Virus record (IMG/VR): IMGVR_UViG_3300043446_001327
Location: 1 to 39,772 of that record
Origin: a virus
Strand: one strand, 5' to 3'
DNA length: 39,772 nt
Made by a program: the position numbers and the translations under genes. Every line of letters starts with the position of its first letter. The first letter of the stretch is position 1. A model generated the notes under the pieces. It worked only from the letters and a program-made list of their open reading frames with translations, was not told the DNA's origin and did no database searches. Below, piece by piece: positions 33,455 to 39,204 of this stretch.

Positions 33455-34390
33455 TTAGTTCCCTTTCTTCGGGGTGAAGCGGAAGTTGCGATACCCGGCG
33501 CGCGCACCAACGTAGGTGCCGACCATCTCGGGCGTAATCAAAGTGCCAGTCGATGCCTTGACCATGCCACACGAAATCGTCCCCAGATCGGACACAACCC
33601 TTGCGGCATCGCCGATCCGAGTCAGCAATTGAGCCTTGGTCTGTTCCTTGAGATCGGCCATGTTTGCCGCCTCGCGCGAAACAAACTGATATTGCGCGAT
33701 CAGTTCGGTCAGCTCAGGATCGGCCGTCATCACTTCGCCGTCGTTTGCATTGGCATGCAGGCGCTTGATTACAAAATCCGCGTCGCGCGTGTAATCGGCT
33801 GAAGGCGCCTTGCCTGCGGCGACGGATGACCAGAACGCATTCACGCGCTCGCGCAGAGTCGCACCGATTTCCGCATCGCGCTCGCGTCGAACCCAGCGCA
33901 CGCGGTTGCCGCCGACCAACGCGATCAGGATGCAGAACGGCTCATCAGCCACCTCCATCTGGTGCTGCATCTGAAGTTCAATGTGTTCCGGCGCCTCCAG
34001 CGTGGTGCCGTCATCAATCCACTTCTGTGCAAACTGCACGGCGTCCACGTTCTTGACTTCGATCAGGCCGCCGGCCACAAGCGAATAGTCGAACGAAGAT
34101 CCCATGAGCAGCTGCGGAATGCGCATGTAGTAGTTGGCTGGCTGGATGTTCCACCCCTCGTCGGCCGCAACGCCCTGCGCAATGACTGCTTCCAGTCTCT
34201 TTCCCCAGGTCATGCGCTCGTTCTCCTGAATGCGCACGATTTCCGCGTTGGCCTTGCGGTGCCACAACTCAAACTCGGTCATGTACGGAGACAGGCCAAA
34301 CAACGCGCTGACCTCCGTGGACGTCACGTCCTTCGCGCGCTGTTCCAGCCACGCCTGTTCTGATGTGCGTTCGATGCGTTCACGATTCAT
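33455..34390 (-). CDS. YqaJ-type viral recombinase (exonuclease)
   Basis: A 311-residue protein starts at ATG 34390 (minus) with AAGGGA upstream. The reading frame is open further but those starts lie beyond the promoter. Motifs of YqaJ/lambda-exo-like PD-(D/E)XK nucleases: TSTEVSALFGLSPYMTEFEL, MTWGKRLEAVI, SSFDYSL then LIEVKNV (acidic-x-K), and HIELQMQHQME. It would resect dsDNA ends to give ssDNA for the RecT partner. First gene of the leftward operon under the 34434-34461 promoter. Confidence 0.9.
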   Translation of the reverse strand: MNRERIERTSEQAWLEQRAKDVTSTEVSALFGLSPYMTEFELWHRKANAEIVRIQENERMTWGKRLEAVIAQGVAADEGWNIQPANYYMRIPQLLMGSSFDYSLVAGGLIEVKNVDAVQFAQKWIDDGTTLEAPEHIELQMQHQMEVADEPFCILIALVGGNRVRWVRRERDAEIGATLRERVNAFWSSVAAGKAPSADYTRDADFVIKRLHANANDGEVMTADPELTELIAQYQFVSREAANMADLKEQTKAQLLTRIGDAARVVSDLGTISCGMVKASTGTLITPEMVGTYVGARAGYRNFRFTPKKGN

Positions 34391-34408
34391 GTTGTCCCTT
34401 TCGGTTGG

Positions 34409-34426
34409 CCTCGCGGAATTGCGAGG
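34409..34426. promoter_or_regulatory. Inverted repeat at the leftward transcript start
   Basis: CCTCGC-GGAATT-GCGAGG: 6-bp arms perfectly complementary around 6 nt. It lies where the leftward message should begin (7-8 bp past the -10) and upstream of the Shine-Dalgarno of the exonuclease gene. It may be a 5' stem-loop that protects the mRNA, or a further operator. Confidence 0.5.
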
Positions 34427-34427
34427 T

Positions 34428-34444
34428 GTTGCCAAGATAGCAAC
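34428..34444. promoter_or_regulatory. Operator 1 (GTTGCCAAGATAGCAAC)
   Basis: This 17-bp inverted repeat covers the -10 of the leftward promoter. It shares GTTG-n-CA-nn-AT-nn-CAAC with the second operator at 34480-34496. Centre-to-centre distance is 52 bp, five helical turns. It is probably bound by the Cro-like protein encoded at 34515. Confidence 0.65.
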
Positions 34445-34461
34445 ACATTGCGTGCCGTCAA
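34434..34461 (-). promoter_or_regulatory. Leftward sigma70-like promoter for the exonuclease-recT operon
   Basis: On the minus strand TTGACG (34461-34456) and TATCTT (34439-34434) are separated by 16 bp. Transcription would start near 34427 with a leader of about 36 nt before the exonuclease ATG. The -10 lies inside operator 1, so bound repressor would block it. Confidence 0.7.
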
Positions 34462-34479
34462 GTGGGGGGAAGTGGGGAA

Positions 34480-34496
34480 GTTGACAGAATGTCAAC
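34480..34496. promoter_or_regulatory. Operator 2 (GTTGACAGAATGTCAAC)
   Basis: This perfect 7-bp-arm palindrome around GAA covers the -35 of the rightward promoter. It has the same length and pattern as operator 1. A protein bound here would repress the Cro-like gene itself and the rightward early genes. Confidence 0.7.
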
Positions 34497-34508
34497 GGGC
34501 GATAAGAT
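34481..34508 (+). promoter_or_regulatory. Rightward sigma70-like promoter for the Cro-like gene and early operon
   Basis: Consensus -35 TTGACA (34481-34486), 16-bp spacer and -10 TAAGAT (34503-34508). The expected start, 6-8 bp downstream, falls on or next to the ATG at 34515, and no Shine-Dalgarno is present, so the first message is probably leaderless. Confidence 0.75.
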
Positions 34509-34514
34509 CGGGCC

Positions 34515-34718
34515 ATGAACCCAGCGGAGGTTGTCATTGCACGATTTGGAGGCGTCAGGCCCGCAGCTAGGGCGCTTAGGAGAGATCCATCTGGGATCTG
34601 CCGCTGGCGTGAGCGCGGTGCAGTTCCGACGTCCGCACAGAAACTGGTGCTGAAAACCGCAAAGGCCATGCGCATTCGCATTACAGCGGAAGAACTGATC
34701 TATGGCGCAGCTCGCTGA
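34515..34718 (+). CDS. Cro-like / YdaS-like HTH regulator
   Basis: This 67-residue protein has the pattern VIARFGGVRPAARALRRDPS, ICRWRERGAVPTSAQKLVL, the HTH of Cro/YdaS-type phage repressors, with the recognition helix around SGICRWRER. It is first in the rightward early operon and divergent from the recombination genes. It probably binds the two 17-bp operators and controls both promoters, including its own. Its message looks leaderless. The RusA-like gene overlaps its end by 17 bp. Confidence 0.8.
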   Translation: MNPAEVVIARFGGVRPAARALRRDPSGICRWRERGAVPTSAQKLVLKTAKAMRIRITAEELIYGAAR

Positions 34719-35067
34719 AATCCTGCTGCCATGGCCGGAACCCCGGCTATCGCCAAATACCCGGCAGCATCACATGGTGCTGGCCTCCGCTAAGGCCGCG
34801 TACTTTGCCGTGTGCCGCTCCGCTACCAGCGAGCAGATCGCGTGGGATGCCGTGCCTTCGCAGCGTCGGCTGACACTGCACATCACATTTCACCCGCCCA
34901 CGAAACGGCGGTACGACCTGGACAATTTGTACGCGCGCATGAAATCCGGGATCGATGGCTTATGCGCGGCCCTTCAAATTGACGATTCACAGTTTGAGGA
35001 AACCACCCTTCGGCGCGCAGACAAGCAGCAAGGCGGATCTGTGATCATCAAAGTGAGGGAACTGTGA
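34702..35067 (+). CDS. RusA-like Holliday junction resolvase
   Basis: This 121-residue protein has the signature of RusA-type nucleases: LPWPEPRLSPNTRQHH near the N-terminus, HPPTKRRYDLDNLYARMKSG with the metal-binding Asp pair, and LQIDDSQFEE with further acidic residues. It resolves branched DNA from recombination or replication and fits with RecT/exonuclease. Its stop overlaps the next start (GTGA). Confidence 0.88.
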   Translation: MAQLAEILLPWPEPRLSPNTRQHHMVLASAKAAYFAVCRSATSEQIAWDAVPSQRRLTLHITFHPPTKRRYDLDNLYARMKSGIDGLCAALQIDDSQFEETTLRRADKQQGGSVIIKVREL

Positions 35068-35414
35068 AGCCAGAGATCATTCAGAAACTTGTGGATCGGA
35101 TCGAATCGCTGACCGGAGAGGATCCGTTCTACACGATGATTACGCGCGACGAGATCACGCTGCTGGTTCACCTGGCAGATTCGTGGGCTTCGCGCGTCGA
35201 TGCGCTAGAGAAGCGCAACATTGATCTGTTAGGCAAGATCCGCGTTGGCGACGAGCTGGCGCGGAAATTAGATGCGGACAAGAAATCGCTCGTATGCGAG
35301 CGAAATGCGTTGCGTCGTTTGTATTGCGAATCAGAGGCGAAGCGCCGGCGGTGTTCGCCGGAAACTGTCGCCGTCAGTCACCGCTGGTTGAAACTGTACC
35401 CAGCGTCCATTTGA
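35064..35414 (+). CDS. Small helical protein, unknown function
   Basis: This 116-residue protein starts at GTG 35064 in a 4-bp overlap with the resolvase gene. The sequence reads as two helices with a coiled-coil-like middle (WASRVDALEKRNIDLLGKIR, ELARKLDADKKSLVCERNAL) and a basic C-terminus. CERNALRRLYCESEAKRRRC and the following SPE resemble the small paralogous proteins at 37653-39204, so it may be a diverged member. No function can be assigned. Confidence 0.6.
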   Translation: MKPEIIQKLVDRIESLTGEDPFYTMITRDEITLLVHLADSWASRVDALEKRNIDLLGKIRVGDELARKLDADKKSLVCERNALRRLYCESEAKRRRCSPETVAVSHRWLKLYPASI

Positions 35415-35425
35415 AAGGGACTCAC

Positions 35426-35785
35426 ATGCAGAAGCTGTACGACATCGTTGCGAAGGTTGGTGAATACCAGAGCAAGGACGGGGAAACCAAGGCCAAGTGG
35501 CAGACGGTTGGCGCGCTGTTGGAGGGCGACAAGGGGCCGTTCCTGATGCTTGCGAAGTGGTTCAACCCGGCTGGCGTCCCTGACGCTCGCGGCGGCGAGA
35601 ACATCCTGCTGTCACTGTTCAAGCCAAAGGAGCAGGATGGAGACCGCAGCCAGCGCGAGTCGCGCCCGCAGCAGAACGCTGCGCCGGCCGCTGTGCGCGA
35701 AGTTCCCAGCGCCAGCAAGACGCGGGCGAAGCAGGCTGCCCCAGCGCCAGCGCCGGTCGCTGGTGATGATGAAATCCCGTTCTAA
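35426..35785 (+). CDS. Single-stranded DNA-binding protein-like
   Basis: This is a 119-residue protein from ATG 35426, after AAAGGGA. The N-terminal half is a short OB-like beta domain (KLYDIVAKVGEYQSKDGETK, then GPFLMLAKWFNPAGV), followed by a Gln/Pro/Ala-rich disordered linker and the acidic tip DDEIPF, the SSB C-terminal hook that recruits partner proteins. It is shorter than bacterial SSB. It probably coats ssDNA for replication and RecT recombination. Confidence 0.78.
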   Translation: MQKLYDIVAKVGEYQSKDGETKAKWQTVGALLEGDKGPFLMLAKWFNPAGVPDARGGENILLSLFKPKEQDGDRSQRESRPQQNAAPAAVREVPSASKTRAKQAAPAPAPVAGDDEIPF

Positions 35786-35800
35786 TCCATCGGGGGACAT

Positions 35801-35914
35801 ATGCCCTATCTGAGCGTGTGTAGCGGCATCGAAGCTGCCACGGTTGATTGGCATCGACGCGGATCGATCAGGGTCGGCTTCAGCGAGATTGAAGTGAAGG
35901 AGTTGTGGCGATGA
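35801..35914 (+). pseudogene. 5' remnant of a dcm-type cytosine-C5 methyltransferase
   Basis: This 37-codon frame encodes YLSVCSGIEAATVDWHRRG and VGFSEIE. That is the N-terminus (motif I and the SEIE segment) of phage Dcm-like DNA cytosine methyltransferases, which normally continue for about 200 residues or more. Here the match stops after SEIE, and the frame ends at 35914 just as the mom-like gene starts (ATGA). The matching C-terminus survives at 36473-36565. Confidence 0.75.
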
Positions 35915-36552
35915 AGCCGATTGACGGGTTTATTTTTGACCGAGAATGGCGCAAGGCGTGTCATGTGGAGCCGTGCGGCGTGAAAGATGTTGATGTATTC
36001 ATTCACGCACATTACCTCAGAAAGAGGCCGGCGATTGTTCTTCTTGCTTTGGTTATGCTGCACAATTCGCGCCAGGTTGGATGCGTAATTTATTCCGCAC
36101 CTCCGCGTGAATGCGATAAGAGGTACGGAGGCAAAACATGGGAACTGGCCAGGCTGTACCTGCTGGATGAAATTCCACAGAATGCCGAAACTTGGCTAAT
36201 TGCGCAAAGCATAAAGTGGATTAGGCGAAATCGACCAGATGTATGTAATTTGGTTAGTTACGCCGACCCAAGCGCCGGCCATTCCGGCACGATTTATCGT
36301 GCGGCTAACTGGCGCAAGGACGGGCAAACTGATGATGATCGCAAGACTCCGCGCTGCGATTACTATGACGCAAGGACGGGAAAGAAGTACGGGCGTCGTG
36401 GCAATATGCCAACGGATGCTGTTGTCGAACGAAGGCCTAGAGTTAGCAAGCACCGTTTCGCGATAACTATTCGGCCCGCGATACAAGGCGCTGGGGAACA
36501 GCATGGCCGTCAATTGCATGGCGTGGATCGGGGAACGCATTGCAATCGTTGA
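35911..36552 (+). CDS. Mom-like DNA adenine modification protein
   Basis: This is a 213-residue protein from ATG 35911 (AAGGAG 9-10 bp upstream; GTG 35905 is too close to the Shine-Dalgarno). It shows the pattern of the Mu Mom family, a GNAT-related fold: FIHAHYLRKRPAIVLLALVM, GCVIYSAPPRECDKRYGG, WELARLYLLDEIPQNAETW, and SYADPSAGHSGTIYRAANW (about 116-134). Mu Mom converts adenine to an N6-carbamoylmethyl form that resists many restriction enzymes. The last about 30 residues are encoded by out-of-frame dcm remnant DNA and look unnatural. GC is lower than the flanks, suggesting acquisition. No com-like gene is visible. Confidence 0.78.
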   Translation: MKPIDGFIFDREWRKACHVEPCGVKDVDVFIHAHYLRKRPAIVLLALVMLHNSRQVGCVIYSAPPRECDKRYGGKTWELARLYLLDEIPQNAETWLIAQSIKWIRRNRPDVCNLVSYADPSAGHSGTIYRAANWRKDGQTDDDRKTPRCDYYDARTGKKYGRRGNMPTDAVVERRPRVSKHRFAITIRPAIQGAGEQHGRQLHGVDRGTHCNR

Positions 36553-36565
36553 TTCGTTACCATAA
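36473..36565 (+). pseudogene. 3' remnant of the dcm-type methyltransferase
   Basis: In frame 2, the same as the 5' remnant, the DNA encodes GPRYKALGNSMAVNCMAWIG then ERIAIVDSLP and a stop. This is the typical C-terminus of Dcm-like enzymes (motif X region, YKALGNSMAV). An in-frame TAA at 36464-36466 and the lack of a start rule out expression as an enzyme. It overlaps the end of the mom-like gene in another frame. Confidence 0.8.
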
Positions 36566-36571
36566 GCGAAA

Positions 36572-36596
36572 CGGCCCCCGTAGCGTGCGGGAGCCG
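36572..36596. terminator. Stem-loop between modification and replication genes
   Basis: 36572-36580 pairs with 36588-36596 with one C-A mismatch and a 7-nt loop, GC-rich. The following CTTCTAAC is a poor U-tract, so this may be a weak terminator or RNA-stabilising stem. The rest of the 88-bp gap holds only the AGGAGG Shine-Dalgarno (36630-36635) of the replication gene. Confidence 0.5.
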
Positions 36597-36640
36597 CTTC
36601 TAACCGTAACCGCGCCGACTAGAAGGCGCAGGAGGCTTTG

Positions 36641-37444
36641 ATGAGTGTACAACCCGACAGCGGTGCGCTGGGCTTCATGCCGTTCTATTACCAGCGGTTC
36701 GCATGGTCTACGCGCGGCTGGCCGCCAGAAGCTGCGCTGGCTTACTTGTTCCTGCTGTGCGAGCAATACAGCAACGGCGGCCTGAACCCTGACCCACAGG
36801 TGCTGGAGGAGATCGCGCCAGGCACGGTTGCGCATTGGGATCGCATCAAGCGCAAGTTCACCCAATGCTCTGACGGCCTGCTTCGCAATGCGCGATGTGA
36901 GGAGTTCAGGGAGAAAGCATTGGCCGCCGGCGACCGAAGGAAGCGTCAGGCCCGCAATGCAGCAGCAATGCGTTGGCAATGCTCGAGCAATGCTGGAGCA
37001 ATGCTGGAGCAATGCTCGAGCAATGCGGCAGCAATGCTCATCGATGCCAACGATAACGATAACGAGAACGATATCGATAACGAGATCGAAAACCAGAGCG
37101 AGAGCAAGAAAACAGAAACGCTCAACGGCTTTGCCGTCGAGCCAGTTTCAGTCCCGGCTGCAAAGCAGCGCCGAGCAGTTATCAGAACCGAGGTGCTGGA
37201 GGAGCTGTGGGGACTGTTCCCGCGAAAGGTGGGGAAGCGAAAGGCGCTCACGCTCCTCGACAGGGCCGTGCGCGAGGTCATGGATGACTTTGAGCAGGAC
37301 GATCCAGCCGACGCAATCGAATGGATGCGTGAGAAAATCACCGCGATGGCTCAAGCCACGCGCACGCTTGAGACGAAATTCATTCCGCACCCAGCGACCT
37401 GGCTGCACCAAGGCCGGTACCTCGACCCGGTGGAGGCAACCTGA
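36641..37444 (+). CDS. Replication initiator-like protein (YdaU/DUF1376-type N-terminus) with embedded origin
   Basis: This 267-residue protein starts at ATG 36641 after AGGAGG. N-terminal FMPFYYQRFAWSTRGWPPEA then AALAYLFLLCEQYSNGG is the DUF1376/YdaU-like winged-helix pattern of phage replication proteins. The middle (about 105-150) is encoded by eight 11-bp iterons and an A-rich tract and consists of NAAAMRWQCSS-type repeats followed by an Asp/Asn/Glu-rich linker. The C-terminal domain (LWGLFPRKVGKRKALTLLDR, IPHPATWLHQGRYLD) may contact the host helicase loader. The arrangement of DNA-binding domain, origin in the gene, and partner domain parallels lambda O. Confidence 0.8.
   Translation: MSVQPDSGALGFMPFYYQRFAWSTRGWPPEAALAYLFLLCEQYSNGGLNPDPQVLEEIAPGTVAHWDRIKRKFTQCSDGLLRNARCEEFREKALAAGDRRKRQARNAAAMRWQCSSNAGAMLEQCSSNAAAMLIDANDNDNENDIDNEIENQSESKKTETLNGFAVEPVSVPAAKQRRAVIRTEVLEELWGLFPRKVGKRKALTLLDRAVREVMDDFEQDDPADAIEWMREKITAMAQATRTLETKFIPHPATWLHQGRYLDPVEAT
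36954..37037. repeat. Eight GCAATGC iterons at 11-bp spacing, candidate replication origin
   Basis: GCAATGC begins at 36954, 36965, 36976, 36987, 36998, 37009, 37020 and 37031, each exactly 11 bp apart. The 4-bp spacers vary (AGCA, GTTG, TCGA, TGGA, TGGA, TCGA, GGCA). An 11-bp DNA period is not a codon multiple, so selection acts on DNA, placing sites on one helix face. Typical of initiator-binding iterons. Confidence 0.9.
37051..37092. other. A-rich hexamer tract beside iterons, candidate DNA-unwinding element
   Basis: Seven tandem hexamers of the form CGANAN (CGATAA, CGATAA, CGAGAA, CGATAT, CGATAA, CGAGAT, CGAAAA) start 13 bp after the last iteron and lead into a purine-rich stretch to about 37118. 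The local AT content is much higher than the genome average. It could be the site of strand opening next to the iterons. It encodes the DNDNEND-type linker of the replication protein. Confidence 0.65.
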
Positions 37445-37656
37445 TGCGACTGACCAGAAACGCCAACACCGCACCCGGCGCGGAATCGCGAGGCGGACGC
37501 AATCACTTCAACCCAGCCGCGCCAGTCCGCGACTTGCGCGAATGTGCAATTATTTTGAACATTACCTACGAGCAGGCGAAGGCCGCGCAGCGATCCGCGT
37601 TGGACAAGCTGCGGGAAGCACTGCAAGCATTTCAATACGAAGGGGAACGAGCGTGA
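37444..37656 (+). CDS. Small HTH protein, sigma region 4-like
   Basis: A 70-residue protein begins at the ATG overlapping the replication gene stop. AIILNITYEQAKAAQRSALDKLREAL resembles a sigma-70 region 4 helix-turn-helix (ILxIxxxxxxxxxxxALxKLR). The N-terminus is basic and Asn-rich. It may be a small DNA-binding regulator, or it could bind host RNA polymerase. No -10-binding domain is present, so it is not a complete sigma factor. Confidence 0.65.
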   Translation: MRLTRNANTAPGAESRGGRNHFNPAAPVRDLRECAIILNITYEQAKAAQRSALDKLREALQAFQYEGERA

Positions 37657-37895
37657 ACCACATCATCAAGCGACTGCGTGAGGTGCAGCGCGTCAGCACC
37701 AGCATTGACGGAGCCGCGATGGCCGGCGTCGCAGCAGACATGATCGAAGCAATGCAGGACGAGATCCGGGAACTGCGCAAGGATGTGTGCTGGCTGGAGT
37801 CACTGCGCACTCGCAATTCCGTTTTGGAACCAGGTCGAACACCCGAGGAAATTGCCGAGGAGCGCGAATGGGACTGCTTCAAGGAGACACGATGA
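37653..37895 (+). CDS. Paralogous small protein 1 (C-terminal WDCFKE)
   Basis: This 80-residue protein starts at GTG 37653 in a GTGA overlap. A coiled-coil-like helix (MIEAMQDEIRELRKDVCWLE) leads to GRTPEEIAEEREWDCFKE. The same ending recurs in the next two genes. The DNA encoding CFKE contains AAGGAG, the Shine-Dalgarno of the next gene. Function unknown. Confidence 0.6.
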   Translation: MNHIIKRLREVQRVSTSIDGAAMAGVAADMIEAMQDEIRELRKDVCWLESLRTRNSVLEPGRTPEEIAEEREWDCFKETR

Positions 37896-38149
37896 CGGAG
37901 AAAATAGACATCGTGGATCGGCTGCGCAGTATTTGGCATGACAACGACTGCACTAGAGCATTGATTGAACAAGCGGTTGACGAGATTGAACGGCTGCGAG
38001 CCGAGCGCGACGAGGCGAGGATGAAATTTTGTAAGAGCGAAGCGGCAGCGCGCACCCAATCCGCTTGGTCAAACGGAATTTTGATGCGCTACCTTTGGCA
38101 GGACATTGCGCGGGAGCAGGGCTGGGACTGCTTCAAGGAGAAGCCATGA
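37892..38149 (+). CDS. Paralogous small protein 2 (C-terminal GWDCFKE)
   Basis: This 85-residue protein starts with ATGA overlap. It shows IVDRLRSIWHDND, then EIERLRAERDEARMKFCKSE, and ends AREQGWDCFKEKP. It shares the ERDEAR-C pattern and C-terminal motif with its neighbours. The GACTGCTTCAAGGAG stretch carries the next gene's Shine-Dalgarno. Function unknown. Confidence 0.6.
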   Translation: MTEKIDIVDRLRSIWHDNDCTRALIEQAVDEIERLRAERDEARMKFCKSEAAARTQSAWSNGILMRYLWQDIAREQGWDCFKEKP

Positions 38150-38424
38150 GAGACGAATCAGCATCCGAGGAATGGCGCAGCCCATGGGAAGTGGCAACGT
38201 GGAAGGCGCTCATCATCGCCAGAAACGAACGCGACGAGGCACGCCGGGAATGCTGCCGCTGGATGGCCGAGGCCGAGGGTGGCACGCCAGAGGAACACGC
38301 GCAGGAGCAGGGATGGGACTGCTACACCCAGCAGACGTTCCCGACCAACCAGGAATCACGGAGCGAATCGACATCACTTCCTGACAACGGTGGCGGAAAC
38401 GATCCAGAGGATGACGGCGCATGA
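38146..38424 (+). CDS. Paralogous small protein 3 (GWDCYTQ)
   Basis: This 92-residue protein has ALIIARNERDEARRECCRWM followed by TPEEHAQEQGWDCYTQ, aligned with the two genes before it, and an extra polar, disordered tail (QESRSESTSLPDNGGGN). It starts in an ATGA overlap. Function unknown. The family resembles phage ASCH/Lar-type small helical proteins only in size; no real match is seen. Confidence 0.6.
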   Translation: MRDESASEEWRSPWEVATWKALIIARNERDEARRECCRWMAEAEGGTPEEHAQEQGWDCYTQQTFPTNQESRSESTSLPDNGGGNDPEDDGA

Positions 38425-38891
38425 GAAGCGAAACAGCAGCCACGATTCTTGAATACTTCGCCGGCGCCAACTGGGCGCGCGAGGATTCAAAGCGCCACGA
38501 AGCAGCGTCGCAGGTGCTGGCCGAATGCACGCATGAGGAAATCACGCAAGCCTGCACGACCATGCGGCAGTCCATTTCGCGAAGCGCCATCAAGCCCGAA
38601 GAACTGCTTGGAGAAATCAAGCGCAACCGCAAGAAGACCAGCAAGGCAACGAAGTTCTGGGAAAGCAGCATCGACGGCAACGAGGTCGAAAGGCACCGCG
38701 CTGAAATGCGCCGCGATCTACTGCTCGCACCACGCGAGGTTGTCGCAAGGGGCGTCGCGCATTGTCGAAAGGTTCAGGCGCTGGACGCGCAACCCTTGGC
38801 ACCAGACATCAGCACTTGGTCGAACTTTGAAGTCGGCGTCGTTCACGCAGCAATTTCCATTCTGGAGGAATCAAATGAAGCACGGAGTTGA
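38421..38891 (+). CDS. Unknown helical protein
   Basis: This 156-residue protein starts in an ATGA overlap. Sequence features: TILEYFAGANWAREDSKRHE, a basic middle (EIKRNRKKTSKATKFWESS) and a C-terminal helix (FEVGVVHAAISILEESNEA). It does not look like the paralogous family around it and I recognise no domain. The basic stretch may bind nucleic acid. Confidence 0.6.
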   Translation: MRSETAATILEYFAGANWAREDSKRHEAASQVLAECTHEEITQACTTMRQSISRSAIKPEELLGEIKRNRKKTSKATKFWESSIDGNEVERHRAEMRRDLLLAPREVVARGVAHCRKVQALDAQPLAPDISTWSNFEVGVVHAAISILEESNEARS

Positions 38892-39204
38892 ACTGACGGA
38901 TCGCCTGTATGAACACTGGCATCGGACTGGGCTGACCATCGCCGTCGAGGCCGCAGCCGAAATCGGAAGCCTGATCGGAATGGTCACGCTGGCAGAGCAG
39001 CGGGAAGCCGAGCTGCGAAAGAACCGCGACAGCCTGGACTACGAGGTGCGCCAGTTGCACGAATTGGTGCGACGCCTGTTCCACGAACGAAACAGCGCCA
39101 GGCATTCAGCCTGCGAAGCAGTCGCCGCCGGCAGCCGGGGTGCCCTGAGCGTCGAGGACGTCGCGCGTCAGATGGGTTGGAATCTCCGGGAGGCCCACGC
39201 ATGA
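38875..39204 (+). CDS. Paralogous small protein 4 (diverged)
   Basis: A 109-residue protein starts at ATG 38875 with GGAGGAA upstream, overlapping the previous gene by 17 bp. Its second half (LFHERNSARHSACEAVAAGS, then ALSVEDVARQMGWNL) matches the ERDEAR-C ... TPEExAxxxGWD pattern of the genes at 37653-38424. A long helix precedes it (AEQREAELRKNRDSLDYEVR). Function unknown. CGGGAGG near its end serves the next gene. Confidence 0.6.
   Translation: MKHGVELTDRLYEHWHRTGLTIAVEAAAEIGSLIGMVTLAEQREAELRKNRDSLDYEVRQLHELVRRLFHERNSARHSACEAVAAGSRGALSVEDVARQMGWNLREAHA

Noticed and set aside
33826-34056. Plus-strand open frames opposite the exonuclease and RecT genes
   Set aside because: They are shadows of clear minus-strand genes, with arginine/serine-rich composition typical of wrong-frame GC-rich DNA.
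34391-34681. Longer exonuclease start (minus strand at 34681)
   Set aside because: The added N-terminus would run through the Cro-like gene, both promoters and both operators, while ATG 34390 has a good Shine-Dalgarno.
36954-37037. GCAATGC tract as a CRISPR-like or protein-level repeat
   Set aside because: Units are 11 bp with 4-bp spacers, far too short for CRISPR. The period does not match codons, so it is better explained as DNA iterons.
37444-37656. Phage-encoded sigma factor
   Set aside because: Only a region 4-like HTH is present in 70 residues. A region 2 for core binding and -10 recognition is missing.
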